From Glandiceps talaboti (lineage: Eukaryota; Hemichordata; Enteropneusta; Spengelidae), in assembly GCF_964340395.1 (NCBI RefSeq), contig NC_135560.1:13296598-13360097 (forward strand): 63,500 bases of DNA. Direction: 5' to 3'. Positions 32,697-45,312 of this stretch are shown here, in pieces. A model generated the notes under the pieces. That model made no database searches, had not been told where the DNA came from, and saw only the letters and a program-made list of their open reading frames with translations. The translations under genes and the position numbers were made by a program. Within the stretch, counting starts at the first letter, position 1, and each line of letters starts with the position of its first letter.

Positions 32697-33635
32697 GTAA
32701 GTACTGTGTTACATTATTCATGCCAAAATGACTCCAGTGTGGGTCTTCACTAATCCAAATTCTAGAATACTTAGTACCTAGTATTTGGTCAAGCGCTAGC
32801 TCCTACGCATGCGCATGCATTGATACCCATAAAGCTTATCATAAGACAGTATCGCTGCATCGCTGTATCCAATGACGGCCATATTTGACTTCTTTTTTAT
32901 AGTCAGGTGGTGACCTACAATATATCTTGCCATGATATCCTATGAGAAAGAATATTGATTCGAAACATAGGATTGCATTTACTGATGGGGACTGTTTCAC
33001 ACGTTCCTTATTCATTCTTCATATTTGAATTCTGATTGGTTGTTTGCATGCCGCCATCTTCTAAACAAGATGGCGACATGCACCCATGTCTCACTGCTTA
33101 TAGTGTAAACCTAATAAGCACTTCTGTTGCCAATAATCTTGGACGTTATTGTTAACCGAGATGGTTTGTGAAGCATATACACCTAAGTACAGTGTTGTAT
33201 TCAATGATATTTTATCCCCTCTCATAGGTTATTGGTATGTTGTAACTTATCTGACAATAGTAAAATACACATGTTAATGTTTTTCATTAAATATGGTCGC
33301 TATTGATTACAGCATTACCTGAAAAATTTGACCAAAACCGGGGATCGATGACACGAGAGCCAATTGGGTGTCTGATGCCCTACATCTCCCATGACATTGG
33401 TCATGATTTGAAATCATCCAATACATTTTTTGTACATATTTTCCATAACACCAAATTAAAAATGTATGTTTCATACTTCGAGAACATATTATCCCGTTCT
33501 CCAAACCAACAAAGAACTCTTATCAATGAGATAAAACAGCGGAATATTATATCTGATCATGTTATTGCATAGTTAAACATCCATGTACACGTGTTTTGTC
33601 AGTAGCAGAGCATGATATGCCTTGTTGGTTATGAT

Positions 33636-33675
33636 CATGATGATCATGATCATGATTATCATCATGATCATTATG

Positions 33676-33723
<48 letters not shown>

Positions 33724-33724
33724 T
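33636..33724 (+). repeat. ATGATC cluster and (ATC)n
   Basis: Irregular GATCAT units followed by a pure (ATC)n run that ends eight bases before exon A13. Confidence 0.9.
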
Positions 33725-33732
33725 ATTTTCAG

Positions 33733-33834
33733 GCCTAGTTGCGTCTTTGGTGGACTTATATATTTAGCACAATTGGCATGGGCCAAGTACAGTTTCTTGC
33801 AAGGTGAAGGCAAAAATATGGCACTGGACAATAG
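33733..33834 (+). CDS. STRA6-like A, exon A13
   Basis: 102 nt, phase 2 to 2. Encodes PSCVFGGLIYLAQLAWAKYS, then LQGEGKNMALDN. Human has [20 protein letters not shown] and then DGHPQLTN. The exon starts eight bases after an (ATC)n microsatellite that replaces most of the usual pyrimidine tract (acceptor ATTTTCAG). Confidence 0.88.
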
Positions 33835-34349
33835 GTATTCATCAACATTATACTTTTTTGAAATAATTTCTCTGTGATGTTTTTTTTTGAAATATTGGAA
33901 TATTTTGGCGATAATAAGACAAACTAGTATTCCATGATTTTTTGAAAAGACGCTGAACAATTCCGTAAGAAAAGTCGAGTATTATTGGCTTCAGATGAAG
34001 GCTGTCATCAGCTTCATCAGATACAGAGCAAATAACTGAAAATATTGACAATGTCACGTCTGCTGTAATGCAATGAAATAGTTGTTCACCGATATTTTCT
34101 TCGTTCAGCCAAGGAAAATTCGAGTGACCTAAGGGGCCGTTGTCACCACGAGTCGCTAGACGAGTAGTGACAACCCTTACGTCACAAGTATTTTCCAGCT
34201 GAATAAAGAAAAATATTGGGGCATCATATAATTGTACCATCGCCAGTAAGATAAAAAACAATCAGGAAAGTAATGGCAATATTTCGAACACAGCAGAACC
34301 AGTGACGTAGACACATGTTGTTGTGGCATGGCCGCACATTGTCGTGATG

Positions 34350-34411
34350 TAGAACGACCAGAGTATATATTCCATATTTTTGGTTCAACTAGGCTCGTGC
34401 ATGGCATAATG
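34350..34411 (+). repeat. Dispersed repeat R3, copy 1
   Basis: AGAACGACCAGAGTATATAT, then TCCATATTTTT and CGTGCATGGCAT, recur as AGAATGACCAGAGTATATAT at 52010-52072. It resembles a retrotransposon 3' UTR fragment. Confidence 0.6.
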
Positions 34412-34439
34412 ATAGATACTATTTTGTTTCTTTTGACAG

Positions 34440-34603
34440 GCGAATGTTCCATGTGACTTCTTTCACAATGTTTTACTTCAACATAATCCTGGGACTTATT
34501 TCTTGCATGTCTAGACTCTTCAGAAGTCTATTCTTTGGTTTAGTTTATCTTGGGAGATTAGACCGAAGCGTTCTTCAAAGGGATATTGAACTCATAGATC
34601 CGG
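34440..34603 (+). CDS. STRA6-like A, exon A14
   Basis: 164 nt, phase 2 to 1. The strongest match in the gene: RRMFHVTSFTMFYFNIILGL and then LFRSLFFGLVYLGRLDRSVL, against human [20 protein letters not shown] and LLSALYNAIHLGQMDLSLL. It holds the last conserved helix and the LxxLDxSxL segment, and ends IDPG like human LDPG. Confidence 0.93.
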
Positions 34604-35122
34604 GTTAGTTGTTTTATTCATCATATTATTGCCATCATACATAATTTCTTAACATCCGTTGAATCGTTGACAATATAATGAGCCAGTTACAAATATCTCA
34701 CCAGATACATCTGAGGCATATTTCATATGAAATGATAAAAGCTCACCTGTGTAAACGTTCAGTCTATGTCCATAAATGTAACTTATTGTGCACCAAGAAA
34801 TACTAGGGGCTCACTAAAGCTTCCACCAGGTATCCACTCTGGCTTCGTCAGTGGTTACTGAATTCACGATGAATTTGTGACAAAGATTCGGAGGTCTTCA
34901 GACAATACCATGGTTATTCGTTTAACTTTAACCCTTGGTAATATGAAAATTCTGGATTTGAACCGGGCTGATTTAGGAGGGGGTTAGGTTAGGTAAAAAA
35001 ATATACGGGCTTTACAACCCCTATCATAGACACCCTCTCATATTACTAGACGTGACGGACAGTTAAGGCCATGGAAAGAAACTACGTGAACATTTACAAA
35101 CTTTCTTTGTACCCAAAATTAG

Positions 35123-35239
35123 GCTACAGGGCGTACGTTGGATTCCTGTTGGTTGAAGAGGCACATGTTCATCCTGTTCTATTGACCTTCTGTAACCTGT
35201 TAACTGATATCCAGTCGGAGAAAGAATTTAAAAACCAAG
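35123..35239 (+). CDS. STRA6-like A, exon A15
   Basis: 117 nt, phase 1 to 1. Encodes YRAYVGFLLVEEAHVHPVLL and TFCNLLTDIQ, matching human [20 protein letters not shown]. The His-Pro pair and the FC.LL block are conserved. Acceptor ACCCAAAATTAG. The frame is open upstream of the acceptor, but that stretch has no family similarity. Confidence 0.92.
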
Positions 35240-35397
35240 GTGGGTACATTGATTTAATTGTTTCGAAAACACTAACAAAAGAACTGGTACTAAATCCTTC
35301 CCAAAGTCTTCATATTGGTCAACTAAATAGTGATACTACAAAATCATACAACCATTGTTTTAAACCAGATACAAGTATGATGACACACACACACAGA

Positions 35398-35533
35398 AAC
35401 ACATGGATGGATGGATGGATGGTTGGATGGATGGATGGATGGATGGACAAGCAGACAGACAGATCGACTGTACATACAGATATGGTGAACAATGACAAAC
35501 GGACAGATGGACGAACAGACAGACGGACTGACT
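35398..35533 (+). repeat. (GGAT)n and (ACAG)-like microsatellite
   Basis: GGAT tetramers followed by ACAG and ACGG units in the last intron of gene A. Confidence 0.9.
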
Positions 35534-35648
35534 GACGTATCATTTCAACACCTTCCGCGTTATAAATTGTATAATGTGGACACTCCGATAAAATATGTCA
35601 TTGCTATTTCACCATTTTTACTTAAATTATTTTGTTCGATGGTTACAG

Positions 35649-35872
35649 GTTTGTCACTACAATCGACTTTCAAATCCAAGCGAGCACGGAATCTTTGGTT
35701 CGTGGCTTACACATTGATACGAAATCCATCTCTCCAGAACAACAGATGCAAACGCCGAGTGGCTGACACAACGGTGAACCTATGGAAGCAAAATGCCCTG
35801 GTTAGACGAATAACTCACAGGGTTGGCAACGAAAACATGCCGAATATATCAACTATTACACCGGTTGCATAA
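35649..35872 (+). CDS. STRA6-like A, terminal exon A16
   Basis: 224 nt including stop TAA at 35870-35872. Encodes SKRARNLWFVAYTLIRNPSL followed by a basic cluster (NNRCKRR) and about 45 residues without family similarity. Human ends [20 protein letters not shown], the C-terminal calmodulin-binding segment of STRA6. Acceptor GGTTACAG|GT. Confidence 0.93.
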
Positions 35873-36937
35873 AGTGTATAGTAGTATGTAGATTGAAACT
35901 CTTGTGTAGCGATGGTCATTTCAAAGTGAAAACACACCTGGTTTAATACAGTCATGGAAGCAATAATTTGCTACAAAGTTCATGTTGACAGTGATTAATT
36001 CAGAAACTGCCGTTCAACTATCACTTTTTTTGCAGCTCTAGTAATTGTCATTGTTGATACCCTGGGAAGTGTTCAATCGATTCATACCTGTTCGCCTCTA
36101 AAGGAGGCAGTTATCGATTTGAAGTGCTCTTAGGAAAACATTTGTCTATAAAAATGTAATATATAGCGGCAATGAACCATAAATAACCATGAAAATAGGT
36201 TAAGAACGCACTATCGTTTTAGCGATACCGCACATAATTATCAAAGTACTTGATTAGTAACCGAGTGATGTTGTAATTGTGTACTGAAGCTTGAAGGGCA
36301 ATTCTGTGTACCATGAAAATACATTCGTAAAATTCGTAAGACCATCGTAGCAAATACATAAGCACAGAGAGTACTGACGTAGACAGTTGCTGGATTTTGT
36401 AGATTGACTGTTCAAATTTATCTGTGTATGTTTACCAAATCTACAAAGATCTTTAAAGACCTCGTGACCTTGATTTTTCGTAATAACTTACATTTTATAG
36501 TGTTAGTAACTGCAGTAGGATTACATTTAAGCCTTTTGAGAGTATACGATCGCACAATATCTATCCCTGGTGATCAGAATACATATCCTCCAAATCTCTT
36601 CTCATTTACAACGCTGTCATTGGATGGGACTGTACACACGAGGCACAACCCCAAAGTTGTATATTTATAGTCAGTTTATTTTTTTTTTGTCAGAAAATGT
36701 ACAAAACATTGTATAAATGGAAATAGGACTACAAATCAAATGAGACTTGGGAAGGCGAAGTGTAATCCCGGCCTGTGTGTCATTTACATTGAAAATAGTT
36801 AAATTATGTAAACAAATGTACGTCTACAAACATTTCGAGTGAGTTTATACATAAATGATCGTACATGCCATGAGGGGAATATGAACCAAATCAGAGTTCG
36901 TTAAACCTGTAACTGGGGTGTTATTTTTTTTACAATC

Positions 36938-37081
36938 AGACACAATAACGATAACACACACACATCTCTTACACAGTGTTTTGTTAATGATAACAAATAA
37001 CATACACAAATGTTACAAAATAGACAGCAGACACTCTGTAAATTAAGTGATGTTTGTGTGTTATCTTTATTATTGGGTCTA
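36938..37081 (+). repeat. Inverted-repeat element, single-unit relative of the 51-bp minisatellite
   Basis: The left arm (36938-36980, inverse) and right arm (37025-37081) are both versions of the 51-bp unit (GTAAGAGATG or AGTGATGTTTGTGTGTTATC). The centre (TTTTGTTAATGAT... ACACAAATGTTACAAAAT) matches the centre of the element at 11985-12100 in inverse orientation. Confidence 0.7.
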
Positions 37082-37186
37082 TGAAACCTGGTGATCAGTC
37101 TCACTGATCTTGATACATCCTCTGATAACATTTACAAGCTAGGACAAAATGTCATGTAACACACGAATAACAATAATAATCATACA

Positions 37187-37590
37187 TCGTCTGCCTCGAC
37201 AAAACTGTCATTAACATTGCTACATTTTATCGTCTGACTAGACACAAATCTTACCAACAGTGTTTCGTCAATCGTCTGGCGTGACAAACATATTTACCAA
37301 TATTGTTACACTTTATTTCAACGAGCTACCATTTTCTCAGGAGATCATCGCCAAATTCAAACGTCCCTGATAAACCTAAAGTCGGTGCATTCTTTGATAT
37401 ATTTGAGACAGTCAATTGACTAAAATGTAACAATTGTAATTCACTTCTTGTCGTGTCAGACGATAACATGTGGAGATATTAAGTTTTTGTCAGGCCAGAC
37501 GAGAAGATTTACAACATCAAAGAGATATTTTGTCTAGCCAGACAAAAACTGTATCAATGTTAGTGAGATTTTTGTCAGCCAGGCGACATT
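37187..37590. repeat. Iterated 18-bp motif array with two-fold symmetry
   Basis: Three copies of TCGTCTGNCTNGACAAA-like sequence (37187-37204, 37230-37249, 37272-37289), then four inverse copies TTTTGTCNGNCCAGACGA-like (37447-37464, 37484-37503, 37528-37547, 37568-37587). Spacing is about 40 bp within each half. The two halves therefore form one large imperfect palindrome built of iterons. The class is unknown. Confidence 0.75.
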
Positions 37591-37922
37591 TTGTCTCAGG
37601 GTTTATGATCTTCGTTGTAACTGCTTTCTTTTAAGGTTGTGATCATATAATTGTTAATACAATATGTACATTTACTACTTGATTATCCCCTTATTTCCAC
37701 AGTCAGTAAAGTATGACGTCACATGTTCTTTTGAACTATGTTAATTATGTAAATTATCACTTTTGAAGTTTGAATTTTCCATTTGGATTTTTACTAATAT
37801 ATAAAACAAATATTGGCATTAAATTTTCATCATTTACAACCGTAATTACGGTAACACCATAAATGATTTATAATGATGTTTAATTTATTTGTACTGCAAC
37901 CTATGCAAAGTCATTGTGGCCG

Positions 37923-37928
37923 AATAAA
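37923..37928 (+). promoter_or_regulatory. Possible polyadenylation signal for gene A
   Basis: AATAAA about 2.05 kb past the stop of gene A, followed within 20 bases by a T-rich segment. A 3' UTR of this length is possible, but several repeats intervene and no cDNA support exists. Confidence 0.2.
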
Positions 37929-38519
37929 AGTATTTTGATTGGAAAGACTGAGTTCAAGATCAAGGTGTTTACTAAATCTGAAGATAACAATGTCACAAGT
38001 TATATTACACAGTGAACTTCACAAACGAAAACATACTTCTGTGAGAAGGTTTACATCATTGTGAAAGCAGGTATTACTGAGTGACGTGTGCGTGCATTTT
38101 ATCACTCGCCATGACAAACCGTCAACCGTTAAATGATCCCACCATATGATTTGTCAATATGTGGTCACGTGGTATTGTCTATTTGTTACGCTGCTCAATG
38201 CAAATGACGTCACCGGTCAACAATTTGCCTGTACGGGTATGCACAAATGAGATAAACAATAATGGTTTATTTCACCATCCTGTGGTGACTTAGGGGGTCA
38301 AACTGAAATGGCGTACATAAAAGTAAATACTAAGTGTCAAAAATCCTTTTTACGCATTCAAAGATAAAAAGTAAGGACAAAATTAAAACTATACATTGAA
38401 AAACGACCTACAGACATAAAAGGACAGCTAATACAAAACTTGGTATGCCAACCTTTATAAAAGAAAATTACTATAAATCATGGAAGAGACGAAGCAAAAC
38501 AAAAGACACCGCTTAGCCT

Positions 38520-39245
38520 AGATACTGTAAAAGTCTGACAGTGTGAACAATCGGACTATCATCCTTGAGTGTCTTGCATTTAAATTTTACTACCTGGTTC
38601 TCACATGTTTGATATTTTGGTAAATATGCATCGGTAACTAAATAATGAAGCTTGTGGCCAGGGTGTGAAATACTTTATGAGATTTGTTTTACAAATCTGA
38701 AGACGTCTGGCTTCAACTGAGCAAATTTAATAGATTAAGATCCTCGCTCTATGACATAAAGTAATAATTTTTTTGTCTAAGAGCTCTTTTCTGAATACTC
38801 ACAACGGCGGACCTGACTTTATCAGAAAGGTCGCCTTGCCACACTTCGCTAGAGACATGAACGTGCCAATGAAATGTGATGTCTAGCACCATACCTACTC
38901 AAAACACGCACAATATGGAGACACGTAGACGCTTTACTGACTATTCCATCAATGTGTGAATCCCAGATTACTGGCCACTCCTAAACCTAGACACCTGTAG
39001 AAATTAACCACCTCTAGGACGGTTTCACCTATTACTAACGGCGGGAGATTGACAGTGGACTTAGAGAAACATGACCTCATTTCTCACTTCTTTGAGTTTA
39101 ATTAGCACACATAATTGTTCTTTACAGTCCATTCACAAAGTTTACCGAGGTCAGACTGCAGATTAGATTCAATTGCTTTACTGTACTGAAAGTGGTCAGA
39201 AACAGTCGCATCATCCATAAATCTAGTGCGAGTTCTCAATACCTT
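38520..39245 (-). mobile_element. Degraded non-LTR retrotransposon (RT 3' half)
   Basis: On the minus strand, with frameshifts and stops, I read DDATVSDHFQYS, ESNLQSDLGKLCEWTVKNN, then SHIDGIVSKASTCLHIVRVL-like text ending in SRYGA, and a later RRLQICKTNLIKYF. This is the standard order of the C-terminal part of CR1-like reverse transcriptases (active-site DDA, SN..L..L..W, HID..V.KAS..L). Not functional. Confidence 0.75.
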
Positions 39246-40751
39246 AAAAGACTAGCGATGTAATGTACGCATGCGTACAATGAAGATAATGTCGTTACCG
39301 TCATGACTTTTGTAATTTTTTAAAAAGACGAATGTTCTACACTTGTGCCAGAAAGAACATATTCGGTAATTAAAGGAGCAATAAAATGTTTTCGTACAAG
39401 AAATTTCTTACCAGAAATATGAGTTATTGTGATATTCACTTGCTACATTTGCAACAATGTAGATCTCTCACATATAATTATTTAGTAAACATATCACCGT
39501 GTGATTCACAACAGAAAGTATTACGTTATTTCCAGTGCCTACTCTCGGATCTGTTTTAGAAAGTCATTTAATTGGTAGAGATAGAAAGATAAAAAATGAA
39601 TTGTTATAAGAAATGGGAATGTTGATGGCCATGTGTTGATTTACAGCAATATTAAGGTTTCCGTTCATCCAATTATATATTACCTGATTGTATTTAATAG
39701 TTTGCTATGATTATGTAGACATTCACCGGCATAGCATGAATTTCTTTTAAAAATTGGTATGCATGGAATTGATGGGAAATTACTTTTAAAATGTTCATGA
39801 CTTTATCATCATATACATTACATCAATTGTTAGTGGTCAGGCTTTTCAAAAAGTGTCCAAATGAAAAGTTATGACAAACAGTGCTTGTTAGATTATCTGA
39901 TCTATTATTAGATATGTACCAGAGATTACGCCTATACGTTTATTAATCTTTTACTATTTATTGAGTTACAAATACAGACTTGGTCTATGTTGTTTCACAT
40001 AGATTTTTCAAGTAGGAAGCCATGATGAAATTGTTTTATATATAACTAAGAAATCCAAATCCTCATCCATATGGTCGCCATTCTCTACACAGAAAGTGTA
40101 CATGAAGTGTGCTAATGCAAATGTTTATGGAGTATTCACCAAAATGAACCACAGTATGGGACCATTTGCAGCATCAAGTTTGGGAAGCAAAAGTCTGACA
40201 CTACTTGAGTGAAACTATGAGATCACTTGGTACACGCATCAATGAATACATAAGCCATTGGCATCCGTTATCAGTGACAGAGAAACATTTGACTGTAAAG
40301 ATACAACACAAATATTAGTATTACTAAGATCGTGGACAAAGGCGAACAAAGTTAAACACAGGTTGAAAAAAAACATAATGGGTCAGAGATGGCCTCACCT
40401 CAATCGAATCAACTACTGAGTAACCTTTCACATGTAACCATATTTCATACTTTATATCGAAAAAGTGAACACCTGAGAAAAAAGCTAAAATTAACACTAT
40501 ATTAATATTCTTTATGCAAATGCTGTTAACAGTAAAATTATGCTTAACTTTCAACCATTTGACAGAATTTACTGTAAGTATAGATAAGGAGTGATCCTCC
40601 AAGGAAATCCTACAGACGACAGAGGAATTAACATGACACTATATACTACTAGAAAGTAATTGATGGTAAGAAGTCGTTAGTATATCATAATAAAATATTG
40701 TGTTAGAAACTTTTTTAATGTTGCAGTTTATTTTAATAAAGTTACGTGATA

Positions 40752-41044
40752 ATTATTTTAATTTCTATATAGCGCTTTTCCACATCGAAATCACTAAGCT
40801 TCGTGCCCTCAGGCTAGCATAGACCCATAACGGTACAGCAACCCTTTATACTTCCTTTACTCCCTAAGGAGAATGCAATCAGGTGTAGCCTCTCTATAAG
40901 CATATAGGATTGTAGGACATTCTCAAATCAACCAGATGGCGAATTTTGCCCATTTCAGCCATTCAGAAACAACTCAGTACTGGCAGCAGCGAGACTCGAA
41001 CTAGTCTGGATGCCAACGTGGTTTCTAACTAAACCTCGTATGGT
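40752..41044 (-). mobile_element. SINE-like element S1
   Basis: On the minus strand a tRNA-like head with B-box-like AGTTCGAGTCTC is followed by about 200 bp and a tail containing AAAGCGCTATATAGAAATT, a 3' end often shared between SINEs and CR1/L2-type partner elements. The A box is weak. Confidence 0.6.
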
Positions 41045-41139
41045 CAAAGTCCCTCAATCTGCACAAAAAGTTGTTCATCCAATCAGTGAACCCCAACTGC
41101 TATGGTGACATAACAGTGCATAAGCAACTGACAAATGTA

Positions 41140-41432
41140 CCATATTTGGACATTACGTAACTGCCCCAATAAACACTGATTTTCACCTTCACTCACAGTG
41201 TAGTCAAAGTAGTTACTCTATGAAGTCCTGAGATGCATGAGATGCAATTTAAAATTCATCCACATCCACCCACACGGTCATTAACATCATGTCTTTGTTA
41301 ATCAATCACAAAATTCTAACCAATAACACAGTCCCTCATAAAGTCGTAACGATACTGTATTGAAACTAGACTAGACTCGAACCAGCAACTTGCAGATTCC
41401 AAGCCAGCATACCGAACCTTAACCATAGCTGT
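41140..41432 (-). mobile_element. SINE-like element S2
   Basis: The minus-strand head reads CTATGGTTAAGGTTCGG and, about 30 bp on, GGTTCGAGTCTAG, which fit pol III A and B boxes. The body and tail are less clear. Confidence 0.45.
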
Positions 41433-42925
41433 TAGAGGAGTGTCTTTTCTAACGTCTATTCCCGAACCATTCATGACTACGCGTCAAGCAATTCGCAAAG
41501 GAACGCCATTTTGACTAATAGAACAACTCTTCTGACAGCAACTTACAACTGTATATGCCAATGAGGCATACATACCACGGGTCACATTTGTCTCTCCCTA
41601 ACTAATGGGTTAAATATGAAAAATGTGAAAAGCCATATATCTTCAGATTGGAATTAATAATTTAATTGTCTTTAAAAATGTGGCTATTTTCTTTTTTTTT
41701 ATTATGTCGGTAATTGAGAAGAATGACGAAATTAAGATCTATGGGATTCAAAATTACGTTCTTAATTAAAGGTTATGCGGATGTCAAAAGGCTGGCACTG
41801 AATTATTATGGCAGTGGCATATGCCGCGTGTACCGAATCAACAAGTAGCTGACAAGCTGTGTAAAATGTGAATCCACGACCCGTGAGCTGAACTCAGCGA
41901 AGTTAAAGCTGTAACTGGGACATAAAGTGTTTTATTTCCTGTAATATCGTACACCCTGAACATATTTGCATCATATGTGGATAAACGGATTTTGTGTAGC
42001 TGTATACACACGATGAATCAAATCAAATTGATTTTTTGATCACATGATACAATCTCACAAATAAGTAAATAGGAAACCTCCCAGCCCAATCGACTTACAC
42101 GTCACGAAGCCCCTTTCTATAAATTTCGCTGTTTTTCCCAAAAAAAGTATCTGTAAAAAGAAAATTCAGCTTATCTTGGTCTGTTAGAGTACTAAATCCA
42201 GACTCTGTTAAAGACCTCAAACGCAAAATTCTTAAGATTGTCATAGAAATCTCATTGTAGTAAGAAATGCACTTCGGCAATATTCGCACAAACTACCTAC
42301 AACTGCCTCATGCCGAAATCTACCTGTGTTTTAAATCAAATAGGCAAAACTCCAGCACGCAATGAGCAGGCAATCGAACGTTCGCCGCGAGACAGATTCA
42401 TAGTACATGTGTTCAGCTTTATTATATTCATATGTGCACAATTTAGCGTTTTGCCTGACATTTTACCGCCACTCTAATTCAACGGGGGAGCCCAACTGGC
42501 CGTTTATATTGGTCGTGACAATGTACATAGGATTCTCAATAACAAGATTCAGGTTAACAAAAATATTACACATCTCAGAGGACCAGTTATAGCTGTTCAA
42601 AGCAAAGTCCCAAAGGACATTATCGATCTATGTTCGTCTAGGGATTCTAATCTATTTAGAAAGTTGTATTATTTATACAAGAATTCTACCCCGTGAGTGT
42701 AAAATGTAAGTGCATGAGTGAGTGTGAACCTATGAATTCCTAGAATAAAACCCACATATAATAGTTCTCTATTCTGTACAGCTTGGCAATTGCGATGTTT
42801 ACCAAAACCCCACACTGAAGAAGACTAATCGAGAATGGGAACAACACATGCATTATGCAGCTAGTGCGGATTTGAATGCAATAAGACTGAAACTCTTCCC
42901 ACAGGGGGCAGCGAGCATGTAACTG

Positions 42926-42957
42926 ATTGATTGATCGATCGATCGATCGATCGGTTC

Positions 42958-42988
<31 letters not shown>

Positions 42989-43022
42989 AATTATTTGATT
43001 GAATGATTGATCGATTGAATGA
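42926..43022 (+). repeat. (GATC)n/(GATT)n microsatellite
   Basis: Short GATC run, then GATT units with variants. Confidence 0.85.
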
Positions 43023-44942
43023 TCAATTTTTGTGGTGCAATATAACTTATTTTGTGTGTGATATTGATCAATTCACTCATTGAGTTTTAAAACTATCTCT
43101 TTTTCTTTCCCTGGTTACTTTGCTCTCAGCTATATCTCAGACCACTAGCAGTCTGAGGCTGTATGTAATTCTCTCTTTTCTTTATTGACTAAATAAAGAC
43201 GCCTTGTCCATTCTTCGACTCTTATCTTAATAAAACATCCCTTATCTTATAATGGGCGAGAGATCACTTAGCCTGTATGTCCTTTCAAGTTCACAAATGG
43301 CAACCACTATTAGTCTTGACTTTTACAACTAAACTCTTTCATGGACATCTTAACAGCATAATTAATCGTTATCGGGCTCAACTACGGCGAGTTGTCTTTA
43401 TAATTGTACAGCTCATACATACATACTACTCGAAGATAGGTCACACCTACAGGTCTATGACCGAATCTGCTAATTCCAACACTGTGAAATATAACGTGCA
43501 ATTTATTAGTTTAGTTTATTCAGTAAAACAACAATATCGACAGAACAGATATACAAATAAAAACTAGTACAAATTGTTGAATTACTTGGATAACCAACAA
43601 AATCAAAGCCTTGTTTCCAGTGGGGTCAAAACGGTGATTCAAGAAAGTGGCGGGATAAGCAAAGGTGTTTAACTACATAGAATTGGAAAGAATAACAGAA
43701 GTAGGGAAAACGTGGAGGCAAACTAACTAATAACGAATAAACTGGTTGTTTTCAGTATCCCTTAGAGCAAGATGCGCTAAAAATTATTTCTGTTGCAATT
43801 ATGTCCTGGTTCGGCCTAAATTTCCGCTAGACTGACTGGACTACACTGTGCACGACACCTATAGTTTCTTTTGCATTTAGAGGTTGTCTGGGGTGTGTAT
43901 TAAATCCCATGTTGAATAAGTGAAACATCATTTTGTGAAAGATACGTCAAGCGAGGTAGAATTACGATAGCATTACCCTTAGAGTAGTTACTTATGTGGA
44001 ACGAAATTCTATTTATTATCGACGACATTAGGGCAGTATGAAGGATTGCTGAACGTTGTCCCTGTGTTAGGCTCTCGCTTTGTGATCAGAATTATATTAA
44101 AACGTCTCTTCGCCGGAACCCCAGCAGTCATAGCTTATTTAGTTGTCTTTATGTCTTTATAGTGTAGAACATAAATGTTCATTCACAGTACGTAGCTGCC
44201 CCTAAATCTTCAATTTTCGAGGCCATATTTTAATTAGCAATGATATTCTTGGCATTCATAACACGTAACATGGTCGACTCATACTAAGTCTTGCACTCAA
44301 ATAACAGGTGGCTATTTTGTATATCTTTGAATACAATAAACCACCGAAGCTCGGTAATAACACACACACCTGTCGTTCTTTCATCATTTTCAAACCGTAA
44401 TAGTGAGAATGACACTTGACTCGGTCATCCATTACCGAAATTACCCCCCTGGGCCCTGACTTGTTTTTATTGTAATACTTTTGATTAGCCAACAAAAGAT
44501 GTGTTCAGAGAAGGAAAATCTTCAGACCTTATTTCCGGTTTGTCTCCACTTAATTTAACAAAAGACGTGTCCAGGCGCTATTTGCCCTTTGGCTCCCAGT
44601 TATACTCTTGTAATGTCACGTGGTTACCCGTCTTCCAAAGTCAATCGAGACAAGACCTGCTATAATTCTATTAATCATCTCAGTCACGTATCTCTATGTA
44701 CCGTAGATATTTGACTATGTAACACGCTATCAGTATGGAGAAAGTGTGCATCTTTTATCTTTCCTTCAAATTTTTCAAAGACTCCTAGTTGTTTTTCTTA
44801 AACCGCCGGAAATACAAAATCTTGTCACCTGAACATGATGTCATCTTGCCCGAAAAAAATCTCCCAAGGATCGCTACAATTCCTTTTTGTGACTCTGAGA
44901 TGCCATTCACGATGATTCAATTTGGCGAATATCACACTGTTG
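43023..44942. other. Intergenic stretch upstream of gene B
   Basis: AT-rich DNA. A possible retrotransposon 3' UTR ends near 43200 (CTAAATAAAGACG). No exon-like segments with family similarity were found. Confidence 0.4.
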
Positions 44943-44992
44943 TAATGTAATGTAATGTAATGTAATGTAATGTAATGTAATGTAATGTAATG
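44943..44992 (+). repeat. (TAATG)n microsatellite
   Basis: About ten perfect pentanucleotide units roughly 320 bp upstream of the gene B start codon. Confidence 0.95.
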
Positions 44993-45312
44993 TTTTGGTT
45001 TTGAAGAGAGTTTGTTGTGCCAGATAATAAAATGTTGCGATGTTAGTATTTTCTTTGTTTAGCAGACGACCATCTGTTCAAGGTGTTGAATTTTTAAAAA
45101 TTCAAATCATTCAATACCTATCAATGACTTTAGAATCTTCATTTCCCTCTGTGCACGCACGTGGATGGCGCTGCTGTCACCTCCTTGGCATCACATAAAA
45201 ACCTGCCAGTGAGGACAGTCTACTCCAAGACGCTGTGAAATCGTCATATGATCAGGTTTGTCCGCTCTTGGTGAATGTTAGCGACCGTCAGAGTCCTCTT
45301 CGCAAAACCAAA

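Larger units (their letters stand above)
35873..45312. other. Intergenic region between the STRA6-like genes
   Basis: No gene was recognised. It holds an inverted-repeat element (36938-37081), the iterated motif array (37187-37590), a degraded non-LTR retrotransposon (38520-39245, minus), two SINE-like elements (40752-41044 and about 41140-41432, minus) and GATC/GATT and TAATG microsatellites. Nothing recognisable was found in 39250-40750 or 41435-42925. Confidence 0.55.

Noticed and set aside
36404-36670. 88-codon frame after gene A
   Set aside because: No recognisable domain and no homologue in gene B. Probably 3' UTR or intergenic.
41370-41432. tRNA gene
   Set aside because: A and B boxes are suggestive, but no full cloverleaf could be drawn and the surroundings look like a SINE.
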